The position numbers were made by a program, and so were the translations under genes. The notes below the pieces were generated by a model, which saw only the letters and a list, made by a program, of their open reading frames with translations, searched no databases and had not been told where the DNA came from. Of a stretch of DNA of 36,442 nucleotides, positions 16,550 to 24,424 are shown in pieces. The stretch covers positions 1-36,442 of the forward strand of contig JAZQWT010000119.1 of the NCBI GenBank assembly GCA_045632485.1. Reading direction: 5' to 3'. How positions within the stretch are numbered: position 1 is the first letter of the stretch; every line of letters begins with the position of its first letter. The DNA comes from SIG575 sp045632485. GTDB lineage: Bacteria > Bacillota > Clostridia > Oscillospirales > Acutalibacteraceae.

Positions 16550-18544
16550 ATGGATAGTTATGTTGGAAAACGAATTGATGGCAGATACGAAATTCGTGAA
16601 ATAATTGGTGTAGGCGGTATGGCTGTTGTCTATAAAGCTTATGATAATATTGATGACAGAATTGTTGCAGTGAAAATTCTTAAAGAAGAATTTTTAGCGA
16701 ATGAAGAGTTTCGCCGCAGATTCAAAAACGAATCTAAAGCTATTGCTGTGCTTTCTCATCCGAACATAGTTAAGGTGTTTGATGTAAGTTTTGGAGACAG
16801 ATTACAGTATATTGTAATGGAATATGTTGAAGGCATAACTCTTAAAGAATATATTGAACAGCAAAAAGTTATTAATTGCAAAGAGGTTGTTCATTTCACT
16901 ACTCAGATTCTTCGTGCATTACAGCATGCTCATGATAAAGGTATTGTACATCGTGATGTTAAACCTCAGAATATTATTTTACTTCAGAACGGTAATATCA
17001 AAGTTACTGATTTTGGTATTGCCCGCTTCAGCAGAAGTGAGACCCGTACAATGACTGAATCTGCTATCGGTTCTGTACATTATGTCAGTCCCGAACAGGC
17101 TCGCGGTGAAACTACTGATGAAAAGACTGATATATATTCTGTGGGTGTTCTTATGTATGAGATGCTTACAGGTCAGCTGCCTTTCCAGAGTGATAATGCT
17201 ATTTCAGTTGCTCTTATGCAGGTTAATGCTGATGCTACACCGCCCAGTTCGATTAATGAAGATGTTCCTACAGGTCTTGAACAGATTACCATGCGTGCTA
17301 TGCAGAAAAATCTTAAAGATCGTTATCAGACGGCTGCTGAGATGCTTCTGGATATCGAAGAATATAAACGTAATCCCGCAGTAGTTTTTGATTATTCATA
17401 TTTTGTTGATGATACACCCACAAAATTTGTAACAGCTGAAGAAGTTAAAACTTTTACCGGTTTCTCTTCTGTTTCAGAGAACACTCCGGTTCCCAATGCT
17501 GATGAAATGCGTTTGCCACATCCGAAAGTTAAAAAGAAAAAATCTCCGCTTCCCGTTATTGTGGGTATCCTTTCCGGTATACTTGTTGTACTTTTATTGG
17601 CTGCAGCGTATGTTTTCTTTAAACCTGAAATTACAGACCTGATTGCTATTAAATCACCTGTACCTGATTTTATTGGTATGAATTATTTCGATGAAATTAA
17701 AGGTGAAAAGAAATATGAAAAGTTCACATTTGAAATAGAAGAAGTTCAACTTGATTCTGCAGAAGAAGGTGAGGTTCTTGATCAGACACCTAAGGCAGGA
17801 ACAAAAGTGAAGCCCAGTGAGAAGATTTTACTTACTGTTGCAGTTGAAGTTGAAGAGCAAATGCTTCCTGATTTTGCTGATTCTGATTTATTTGATGTAA
17901 GAGAAAGTCTTAACGCTATGGGACTTACTTATGTTGAAGTTAAAGAATTAAGTGAGACTGTAGAAGACGGAAAAGTAATCAGAACTGAACCTGAAGCCGG
18001 TTCTGCTGTGAAAAAAGGTGAAAAAATCACAATTTTTGTTTGCAGCAAAGATGGTGCAAAAGTTAAAGTTCCGGATATTACAACAATGTCCCTTGAAATG
18101 GCAAAACTTGAGCTTGAATCTGTTGGTTTGGTTTTAGATACAAACTCTACTTCAGAAGGCAGTATGACAGTTCCTGAAGGATATATTATCAGATGTAATC
18201 CCGTGGTCGGCAGTGAGGTGGAAGAAGGTTCTTCTGTTTCGGTTGTTATAAGTCTTGGACAAAAAGCAACAACACGTGATATCACGATTGTTCTTCCGAC
18301 TTCAGGCAGTGGCTCAGTTGTTTATAAATTGAATGGTAATACTGTTCACACAGTAGCTTCAACCAATTTTTACGGAAATACTTACACTAACTCAGTAACA
18401 GGCGTCGGAAAATCCGATATTGTTGAAGTTTATGTAAATGATAATCTCTATTTTAGTTGCATCGTAGATTTTACAGTAACACCACCAACTGTTACTAATG
18501 CACGCGACTATACAGGTACTATTGATTATAGTGCTTTATATTGA
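16550..18544 (+). CDS. prkC: PASTA-domain Ser/Thr protein kinase (PrkC/Stk)
   Basis: This membrane kinase senses cell-wall fragments or lipid II through outside PASTA domains and phosphorylates cytoplasmic targets; PrkC also signals germination in B. subtilis. The kinase domain (residues ~12-275) has the G-loop IGVGGMAVVY (19-28), catalytic Lys42, HRD (134-136), DFG (154-156) and an activation loop rich in Thr. A Lys-rich stretch precedes the transmembrane helix (about 334-357). Three PASTA repeats follow, at about 369-436, 437-504 and 505-575. A further ~90-residue Ser/Thr/Gly-rich beta domain (576-664) is appended. Length is 664 aa. AAGGAG precedes the ATG, and it is 26 bases after stp. Confidence 0.95.
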   Translation: MDSYVGKRIDGRYEIREIIGVGGMAVVYKAYDNIDDRIVAVKILKEEFLANEEFRRRFKNESKAIAVLSHPNIVKVFDVSFGDRLQYIVMEYVEGITLKEYIEQQKVINCKEVVHFTTQILRALQHAHDKGIVHRDVKPQNIILLQNGNIKVTDFGIARFSRSETRTMTESAIGSVHYVSPEQARGETTDEKTDIYSVGVLMYEMLTGQLPFQSDNAISVALMQVNADATPPSSINEDVPTGLEQITMRAMQKNLKDRYQTAAEMLLDIEEYKRNPAVVFDYSYFVDDTPTKFVTAEEVKTFTGFSSVSENTPVPNADEMRLPHPKVKKKKSPLPVIVGILSGILVVLLLAAAYVFFKPEITDLIAIKSPVPDFIGMNYFDEIKGEKKYEKFTFEIEEVQLDSAEEGEVLDQTPKAGTKVKPSEKILLTVAVEVEEQMLPDFADSDLFDVRESLNAMGLTYVEVKELSETVEDGKVIRTEPEAGSAVKKGEKITIFVCSKDGAKVKVPDITTMSLEMAKLELESVGLVLDTNSTSEGSMTVPEGYIIRCNPVVGSEVEEGSSVSVVISLGQKATTRDITIVLPTSGSGSVVYKLNGNTVHTVASTNFYGNTYTNSVTGVGKSDIVEVYVNDNLYFSCIVDFTVTPPTVTNARDYTGTIDYSALY

Positions 18545-18563
18545 GTTTTAGGGGTTGACTTTA

Positions 18564-19445
18564 TTGCAACAACTTGAAGGAACAATTATAAAAGGAATCG
18601 GCGGCTTCTATTATATAGAAGTCGCTGATGTCATATACGAATGCAAGGCAAGAGGGATTTTCAGAAAGAATAAAATCTCTCCTTTGCCAGGAGACAGAGT
18701 GAAATTTACTATAAATGATGGTGCCGAGAACACTATTGATGAAATTCTTCCCAGAAGAAATGTTCTTGTCAGACCTCCGATTGCAAATATTGACAGATTG
18801 TTTGTGGTAACTTCAATCTGTGAACCAAAACCCAATACTCTTGTTATTGATAAACTTATTGCAATTGCTGAAAAAAATAATATTGAACCTGTTGTTGTTA
18901 TAACAAAAACTGACCTGGGAGATTCATCATCACTTGAAGAAATTTATAAAACTGCAGGCTTTGAAACAGTTATTACTTCTGCTGAAACAGGAGAGGGTAC
19001 TGACAGAATCAAAGAACTTATTGAAGGTCACATCAGTGCTTTTGCTGGTAATACAGGTGTGGGCAAGTCGTCACTTCTTAATTCAGTTGATAAGTCTCTT
19101 TCTTTGCAAACCGGTGAAATCAGCGATAAATTAGGTAGAGGCAGACACACAACAAGGCATATTGAACTTTTCAAAGTTTGTGGTGGATATATTGCAGATA
19201 CACCCGGCTTTTCTTCAATAGATTTTCAGAATGCAGAGAAAATACTTAAGGATGAACTTCCTTTCTGCTTCAGAGAATTTGAAGATTATCTGGGTACCTG
19301 TAAATTTTCAACCTGTTCTCACACTTACGATAAAGGATGCAGAATTATCCAGGCTGTGAATGAGAGTAAAATTCATAAGTCACGTCACGAAAATTATATT
19401 GCAATGTATAATGAAGTGAAAGATTTGAAAGAGTGGGAATTATAA
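18564..19445 (+). CDS. rsgA: Ribosome small-subunit biogenesis GTPase RsgA
   Basis: RsgA is a circularly permuted GTPase that checks late 30S assembly. An N-terminal OB-fold (about residues 1-65) is followed by the GTPase with permuted motif order: G4 TKTDLG, then G1 GNTGVGKSSLLN, then G3 DTPGF. The C-terminal zinc site is CKFSTCSHTYDKGC (Cys, Cys, His, Cys). Of two in-frame TTG codons, I prefer 18564, since AGGGG at 18550-18554 lies 9 bases upstream; the TTG at 18555 touches that site. It ends the housekeeping supercluster: the rpe and thiN genes that follow in B. subtilis are not here, and a terminator comes immediately after. Confidence 0.94.
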   Translation: MQQLEGTIIKGIGGFYYIEVADVIYECKARGIFRKNKISPLPGDRVKFTINDGAENTIDEILPRRNVLVRPPIANIDRLFVVTSICEPKPNTLVIDKLIAIAEKNNIEPVVVITKTDLGDSSSLEEIYKTAGFETVITSAETGEGTDRIKELIEGHISAFAGNTGVGKSSLLNSVDKSLSLQTGEISDKLGRGRHTTRHIELFKVCGGYIADTPGFSSIDFQNAEKILKDELPFCFREFEDYLGTCKFSTCSHTYDKGCRIIQAVNESKIHKSRHENYIAMYNEVKDLKEWEL

Positions 19446-19446
19446 C

Positions 19447-19483
19447 AAAAAGCCGTTTAAGCATATCGCTTTGACGGCTTTTT
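19447..19483 (+). terminator. Strong intrinsic terminator after rsgA
   Basis: AAAAAGCCGT (19447-19456) pairs with ACGGCTTTTT (19474-19483). After one mismatch, AAGC/GCTT extends the stem, leaving a five-base loop. The stem starts 2 bases after the rsgA stop and its arm supplies the T-run. It ends the long housekeeping operon; the A-rich 5' arm could make it partly bidirectional, though there is no gene on the minus strand. Confidence 0.88.
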
Positions 19484-19510
19484 CACATTTATTTCTGTGT
19501 TGAATATAAT
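19482..19510 (+). promoter_or_regulatory. Sigma-A-type promoter for the two small genes
   Basis: TTCACA (19482-19487) and a perfect TATAAT (19505-19510) are separated by 17 bases. The -35 element overlaps the T-run of the preceding terminator. A transcript would begin near 19517 and cover the 49-aa gene and spoVM. In B. subtilis spoVM is transcribed under the mother-cell sigma factor; no clear sigma-E-type element is recognised here, so this promoter assignment is a sequence match only. Confidence 0.5.
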
Positions 19511-19539
19511 AAAAATAGCAGTGCATCAGGGGTGATTAT

Positions 19540-19689
19540 GTGAGACGACGCAGAAATTGCGCTTTAGGTATAATACTTATTTCTTTTGGGATAGGTTTGC
19601 TTATTGCAAGTTGTTTTCCAACATCATTTCTTGTGGCTGTTATTGCTATATCGGTAATACTTATCGGTATTGCAATATATAAAAACTAA
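19540..19689 (+). CDS. Small two-helix membrane protein (49 aa), unrecognised
   Basis: GTG at 19540 follows AGGGGTGA at 19528-19535 and opens a 49-codon frame. The product starts with a basic patch (RRRR after the initiator), then two hydrophobic helices, about residues 8-26 and 28-47, joined at a Pro (SCFPTS). It ends YKN. This is a plausible small membrane protein oriented with the basic end inside. I do not recognise a family. The stop lies 14 bases before the spoVM ATG, with no terminator between, so the two small genes are probably on the same transcript. A sporulation role is inferred only from that link. Confidence 0.72.
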   Translation: MRRRRNCALGIILISFGIGLLIASCFPTSFLVAVIAISVILIGIAIYKN

Positions 19690-19703
19690 TCGGAGGTTGC
19701 AGT

Positions 19704-19796
19704 ATGAAGGTAATTGTTTTTAAAAATCCAAAAGTTTTAGGTGGTTTACTGAGAATGATTTTCGGTATAAAAAAGCAGGATTTTTCAAATAATTAA
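19704..19796 (+). CDS. spoVM: Stage V sporulation protein M (SpoVM), 30 aa
   Basis: The short gene has an excellent ribosome-binding site (CGGAGG at 19691-19696, 7-base spacer). Its product aligns without gaps to the 26-aa B. subtilis SpoVM as I know it: Lys2, Lys7, Pro9, Lys10, Leu12, Gly13, Gly14, Arg17 and Gly21 coincide, and the rest are hydrophobic replacements. SpoVM is an amphipathic helix that recognises the convex forespore membrane and anchors the SpoIVA coat base; Pro9 is central to that function. Four extra polar residues extend the C-terminus. Context supports the call: spoVM also follows the prpC-prkC-rsgA group in Bacillus. A terminator follows 6 bases after the stop. Confidence 0.88.
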   Translation: MKVIVFKNPKVLGGLLRMIFGIKKQDFSNN

Positions 19797-19802
19797 CACG
19801 GC

Positions 19803-19833
19803 ATACTGCAGAGACTTTTCTGCAGTATTTTTT
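19803..19833 (+). terminator. Intrinsic terminator after spoVM
   Basis: ATACTGCAGA (19803-19812) pairs perfectly with TCTGCAGTAT (19819-19828) around a six-base loop, followed by a T-run (19828-19833). It closes the two-gene spoVM transcript. Confidence 0.88.
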
Positions 19834-19834
19834 C

Positions 19835-19864
19835 TTGACTTTATAGCCTTCGCGGTGATATACT
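19835..19864 (+). promoter_or_regulatory. Sigma-A promoter of the GH38-like gene
   Basis: TTGACT (19835-19840), 18-base spacer, TATACT (19859-19864). The start point would fall near 19871, close to the AAGGAGGGGG ribosome-binding site (19871-19880), so the leader would be very short. The promoter begins right after the spoVM terminator, giving the next gene independent expression. Confidence 0.6.
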
Positions 19865-19885
19865 GACAGCAAAGGAGGGGGAAAA

Positions 19886-22327
19886 ATGGAAAAGAAACCT
19901 TTGTACATTTTAACTTACGACCACGGTGGATTTGTTCTTTGGGGCAATGATGTAAAACCCCGCCTTAAAGAACTTGTTGAATGGATGGAAAAATATCCTA
20001 AACTTAAGATTGGTCTTGACTATGAATCTTTTACCTTTGATGAATACTCAAAGGTTGACCCCGAAATTATAGAACTCATTTCATATCTGCTTGAAAAATA
20101 CCCTGACAGAGTAGGTCTCGGTGCTACTACTTATGGACAACCATTGTCTTTGTTTGTTTCGGAAGAATCAAATGTACGACAGTTGACTTATGCAATAAAA
20201 ACAAATCTTAAATATTTTGGTCAGACACCAAATGTATATGCAATTTCTGAATTTGCGCTTAATAACCAGACACCGCAGTTAGCAAAACTCTGCGGATATG
20301 ATGCTGCAATTCTTCGTTCTCATGTTATGGGATACGGTTATACAAAAACTTTTGATTTGTCCTGGGGACATTGGATAGGTAAAGATTTAACTGAAATTCC
20401 TGCAGTACCCACTTATGATGAGCAGGGCAGAGGTTTTAACTGTACTACTGTTGATAACTGGATTATGTCACGTTGGCCGAGGGAGGGTTGCTATTGGTGT
20501 CTTGAAGATTTTGAAAAGAAATTTGAACATATTTCTCCGCTTCTTGCATCAAGATATGACGACCTTACTCAGCACGTGCAGGATATTACCGAATATATCG
20601 AAACAAAAGATAATTATCACTATGTTTTGCTTGAGGAGATTCCTGAACTTTATGGTGAGGCTAAAGAAGAAATAAGAACGAATGATAATGATTTCCACGT
20701 GCAGATGCCGTGGGGTTATTGCGGTAATGAAATTTTCAACGGTTGCCGTGCATCTGAAGTTGCAGCAGTTCAGGCAGAAAAACTCAACGCAGTTGCAGTT
20801 ATGCTTGGTGGCGTTTCTCTTCAGGAAAATCTTGAACAGGCATGGAAATATGCGCTTGTTGCACAGCACCACGATGTTACTATCTGCGGTCTTCTTGACC
20901 TTGCGAGACGTTTTATTCCTGATTCACTTAAACTTTCAGAAGATAATATTGAAAAATCATCTAAAACACTTTTTGAACGTTTCGCTGATAAAGATAATGA
21001 GTCACTTCTTGTTGTTAACTCAAATTCATTTGATATCGACGAATGGATTGATATTGATGTGGCAGAAAGTTATGCAGTTTACGATGGCGACGAAGAAATT
21101 GAAAGTGTTATCACAGAAAATAATAATGTGAAAACACTTTCTGTACACGTTAAATTGCCTGCTTTTACTGTAAAGAGATTTGCTATACTTAAAGGTGAAT
21201 GTGCAAGCAAACATAATTTCAGTTGGAACGAAGAAACAGGCGAACTTATTACACCTGTTTTTAAAGCAAAACTTACCGATGACGGCATTTCGTACATCGA
21301 AAAAATTAATAATTCACTACGTCTTTTTGACAATGGTGAAGGAGAATTGTTCACTGCTTGCATAGATGATGAAAATTGCAAATCAGAAGGTAAATGGAAT
21401 GTTGAAATTTATTCTCATTATGCTGTTGCAATACAGAAAGGTAATATTGGCAGCGTGCCGTATACTTTTGAGATGCGATTTAACGGTGAGCAGATGCGAA
21501 TTGATTGTAAAGTTAATTTTGAAGTGCATAATCAGAAAATCGGTCGTACAGGAATTGCTGAAGGACTCAAAAAATCACTTACTATTGACGGTCACAGACA
21601 TGAAGAAAAACTTAATTTTATAATGAATGTATGTGTTGAAAATGACCGCAGAATGGTCAGGGATTTGCCCTTTGCTATTTCAGACTGGAATGGTGCAGTA
21701 CGCAAAAATGAAAGTTACTGGTATCCTGAAGATGACATCCGTTATGATGTTGAAGTTTCGGCAGAAGAATCATTCAGCAGTGTAACATATATGCAAGGTG
21801 TTTATTGGCTTGCACTGCGTGATAAAAAGCAGGGTGTGGCAGTAATTAACCGTGGTTGTATGGGTTCACTCGTTAAAGGCAACAGACTTGAAATTCCTCT
21901 TGTTTATGCTAATTCATATATGTGCGGTACGAAGATGCTTGATGGCATTTTTGATGATGAATTTTCAATTATGCCTCTTGATGAATCAATTTCCGATGCT
22001 GATTTACATAAAACTGCAATGTCTTATACATATCTGCCTCAGATATTTAAACTTGACAAAGGTGAAGGGGATTTAACTGAATATAAAATTGCAGATTTTG
22101 ATAGCAAGGAGTCTGATGTTATTCTTACAACAATTTACCCTGAAGACGGTGTGATTTATGCAAGATTCTGTAATTATTCCGATAAACCAGCAAATGTTGA
22201 TTTCAGTATGATTACAGGCAAAGATATGAAAGTTTCCGATTTACTCGGTAAGGAAATTTCTTGTATTGCAGGAAATGAAATCAGTTTCAGACCATGGGAA
22301 ATAAAAACAATTAAAGTTACTATTTAA
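19886..22327 (+). CDS. Divergent glycoside hydrolase family 38-like protein (alpha-mannosidase fold)
   Basis: GH38 enzymes are retaining, metal-dependent alpha-mannosidases. This 813-residue protein has no signal peptide and would act in the cytoplasm. Family features are the (beta/alpha) N-terminal part, the QHHD motif at 327-330 (GH38 zinc His region) followed by a helical segment, and a long beta-sandwich C-terminal half ending FRPWEIKTIKV as in GH38 proteins. The segment FGQTPNVYAISEFALNNQTP (111-130) aligns with the nucleophile loop, but where GH38 has Asp-Pro-Phe-Gly-His it has Glu122-Phe-Ala-Leu-Asn. The N-terminal HxD metal motif is also not clear (YDHGG at 11-15). Substrate is unknown. 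The gene has its own promoter and terminator. Confidence 0.72.
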   Translation: MEKKPLYILTYDHGGFVLWGNDVKPRLKELVEWMEKYPKLKIGLDYESFTFDEYSKVDPEIIELISYLLEKYPDRVGLGATTYGQPLSLFVSEESNVRQLTYAIKTNLKYFGQTPNVYAISEFALNNQTPQLAKLCGYDAAILRSHVMGYGYTKTFDLSWGHWIGKDLTEIPAVPTYDEQGRGFNCTTVDNWIMSRWPREGCYWCLEDFEKKFEHISPLLASRYDDLTQHVQDITEYIETKDNYHYVLLEEIPELYGEAKEEIRTNDNDFHVQMPWGYCGNEIFNGCRASEVAAVQAEKLNAVAVMLGGVSLQENLEQAWKYALVAQHHDVTICGLLDLARRFIPDSLKLSEDNIEKSSKTLFERFADKDNESLLVVNSNSFDIDEWIDIDVAESYAVYDGDEEIESVITENNNVKTLSVHVKLPAFTVKRFAILKGECASKHNFSWNEETGELITPVFKAKLTDDGISYIEKINNSLRLFDNGEGELFTACIDDENCKSEGKWNVEIYSHYAVAIQKGNIGSVPYTFEMRFNGEQMRIDCKVNFEVHNQKIGRTGIAEGLKKSLTIDGHRHEEKLNFIMNVCVENDRRMVRDLPFAISDWNGAVRKNESYWYPEDDIRYDVEVSAEESFSSVTYMQGVYWLALRDKKQGVAVINRGCMGSLVKGNRLEIPLVYANSYMCGTKMLDGIFDDEFSIMPLDESISDADLHKTAMSYTYLPQIFKLDKGEGDLTEYKIADFDSKESDVILTTIYPEDGVIYARFCNYSDKPANVDFSMITGKDMKVSDLLGKEISCIAGNEISFRPWEIKTIKVTI

Positions 22328-22335
22328 ATCAGTGG

Positions 22336-22368
22336 TTAACCGACTGTTATCAGTCGGTTAATTTTTTT
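22336..22368 (+). terminator. Intrinsic terminator after the GH38-like gene
   Basis: TTAACCGACTG (22336-22346) pairs perfectly over 11 bp with CAGTCGGTTAA (22351-22361). The loop is TTAT and a seven-T run follows (22362-22368). Confidence 0.93.
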
Positions 22369-22399
22369 GTATAAACAGTAAACGTTTGTTCTTAAACTA

Positions 22400-22428
22400 T
22401 TTACAAATAATAATAAATCATTTATAAT
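22400..22428 (+). promoter_or_regulatory. Sigma-A promoter of the uvrB operon
   Basis: TTTACA (22400-22405) and TATAAT (22423-22428) with a 17-base spacer give a near-consensus promoter. Transcription should start near 22435, about 27 bases before the uvrB TTG. I see no clear clostridial SOS box (LexA site) overlapping it, so damage control of this operon is not supported by what I can read. Confidence 0.75.
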
Positions 22429-22461
22429 TATTTATGTATGCAGAAGAATGGAGGTGTTATT

Positions 22462-24423
22462 TTGGAACGCTTTGAATTACATTCATCATATAAGCCTACA
22501 GGAGACCAGCCGCAGGCAATCAGAGAGTTAGTTGACGGACTGAATAAAGGCTATAATGAGCAGACACTCCTTGGTGTTACAGGTTCAGGTAAAACATTTA
22601 CAATGGCAAATGTAATTGCAGAAGTGAACAGGCCTACTCTTGTACTAGCTCATAACAAAACTCTTGCAGCACAGCTTTGTTCCGAATTCAGAGAATTTTT
22701 TCCGAATAACGCCGTAGAATATTTTGTATCATATTACGATTATTATCAGCCGGAGGCTTATGTGCCTTCAACAGACACTTATATTGAAAAAGATTCATCG
22801 ATTAATGATGAAATTGAAAAACTCCGTCACTCTGCAACTGCTGCTTTAAGCGAAAGACGCGATGTTATAATCGTTGCAAGTGTTTCTTGTATTTACACTT
22901 TAGGTGACCCTATTGATTACAGAAATATGGTTATATCACTACGGTGTGGCATGGAGAAAAACCGTGATGATTTAATCGATAAACTTGTTGAACTTCAGTA
23001 TGAAAGAAACGACGTTAATTTTATCCGTAACAAATTCCGTGTACGTGGCGATGTTGTGGAAATATATCCTGTTTATTCAAACGACAAAGCAATAAGGGTT
23101 GAATTTTTCGGCGATGAAATTGACAGAATATGTGAAGTGAATGCCTTGACAGGTAATGTAATTTCATCACTTTCTCACGTTGCGATTTATCCTGCATCTC
23201 ACTACGTTGTTTCAAGAGATCGTCTGGAAGAGGCAATAAAAGATATAAATGAAGAAATGGTACAGCGCTATGCTGAATTTGAGGCAGATGGAAAGCTTCT
23301 TGAGGCTCAGAGAATAAAACAGAGAACAGAATATGATATTGAAATGTTGCGTGAAACAGGTTTCTGCAAAGGTATTGAAAACTATTCACGCGTAATGTCT
23401 GGCAGAAAACCGGGTTCAACACCTAACACTTTGCTTGACTATTTTCCAGATGATTTTCTCTTGTTTGTTGATGAATCCCACGTTATGCTGCCTCAGGTAA
23501 GAGGAATGTATGCAGGTGACAGAGCGAGAAAAGAAAGCCTTGTGGAATACGGTTTCCGTTTGCCGTCGGCATTTGATAACAGACCGCTTATGTTTGATGA
23601 ATTCTATTCAAAAATTGGTCAGAAAATTTTTGTAAGTGCAACACCTGGTCAGTTTGAAAAAGAAAAAAGTCTACACATTGCAGAACAGGTTATCAGACCG
23701 ACAGGATTGCTTGACCCTGAAATTTCGGTAAGACCTATCGAAGGTCAGATTGATGATTTAGTATCAGAAATCAATCTGAGAACTGAGCGTGGTGAAAGAA
23801 CACTCGTTACAACTCTTACTAAAAAAATGGCGGAAGATCTGACTGATTATCTTGAGAATCTTTCGATAAAAGTCAGATATATGCACTATGATGTTGACAC
23901 GATTGAACGTATGGAAATTATCAGAGATTTGCGTATGGGTGAGTTTGACGTGCTTGTTGGAATTAACCTTTTGCGTGAAGGTCTTGATATTCCTGAAGTG
24001 TCACTTGTGGCAATTCTTGATGCTGATAAAGAAGGCTTCTTGCGTTCAGAAACTTCACTTATCCAGACAATAGGCAGAGCTGCAAGAAACTCAAACGGTC
24101 AGGTAATTATGTACGCCGATTTCGTTACTCCTTCAATGGAAAGAGCAATAAAAGAAACTTATCGCAGACGTGATAAGCAGATGAAATATAATGAAGAAAA
24201 TAACATTGTTCCCACAACAATCAGAAAAAATATACGTGATGTTATTGAAATTTCAAGCAAAGAAAATAAAACTGATAAGTCGCCGAAACGTATGAGTAAA
24301 AAAGAACGTGAGGAACTTATTGAACGTCTGACACGTGAAATGAAAGCAGCAGCAAAAATTCTTGAATTTGAACATGCAGCGGCATTGCGTGATAGAATTG
24401 AAAAATTAAGGCAGGGTAAATAA
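22462..24423 (+). CDS. uvrB: UvrABC excinuclease subunit B
   Basis: UvrB is the damage-verifying helicase-like subunit of nucleotide excision repair; it is loaded by UvrA and recruits UvrC. The 653-residue product has Walker A GVTGSGKT, the beta-hairpin region around YYDYYQPEAYVP, the DESH box (FVDESHVMLPQ) and the C-terminal UVR domain (about 615-650) that contacts UvrC. I prefer TTG at 22462, which is 5 bases after GGAGGTG and gives the family start ERFELHSSYKPTGDQP. An in-frame ATG at 22438 would lie almost at the predicted transcript start and add eight unrelated residues. uvrA follows after one base. Confidence 0.96.
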   Translation: MERFELHSSYKPTGDQPQAIRELVDGLNKGYNEQTLLGVTGSGKTFTMANVIAEVNRPTLVLAHNKTLAAQLCSEFREFFPNNAVEYFVSYYDYYQPEAYVPSTDTYIEKDSSINDEIEKLRHSATAALSERRDVIIVASVSCIYTLGDPIDYRNMVISLRCGMEKNRDDLIDKLVELQYERNDVNFIRNKFRVRGDVVEIYPVYSNDKAIRVEFFGDEIDRICEVNALTGNVISSLSHVAIYPASHYVVSRDRLEEAIKDINEEMVQRYAEFEADGKLLEAQRIKQRTEYDIEMLRETGFCKGIENYSRVMSGRKPGSTPNTLLDYFPDDFLLFVDESHVMLPQVRGMYAGDRARKESLVEYGFRLPSAFDNRPLMFDEFYSKIGQKIFVSATPGQFEKEKSLHIAEQVIRPTGLLDPEISVRPIEGQIDDLVSEINLRTERGERTLVTTLTKKMAEDLTDYLENLSIKVRYMHYDVDTIERMEIIRDLRMGEFDVLVGINLLREGLDIPEVSLVAILDADKEGFLRSETSLIQTIGRAARNSNGQVIMYADFVTPSMERAIKETYRRRDKQMKYNEENNIVPTTIRKNIRDVIEISSKENKTDKSPKRMSKKEREELIERLTREMKAAAKILEFEHAAALRDRIEKLRQGK

Positions 24424-24424
24424 A

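Noticed and set aside
22438..22461. ATG at 22438 as the uvrB start
   Set aside because: It would fall a few bases from the predicted transcription start with no ribosome-binding site, and it would place GGAGGTG inside the coding region.
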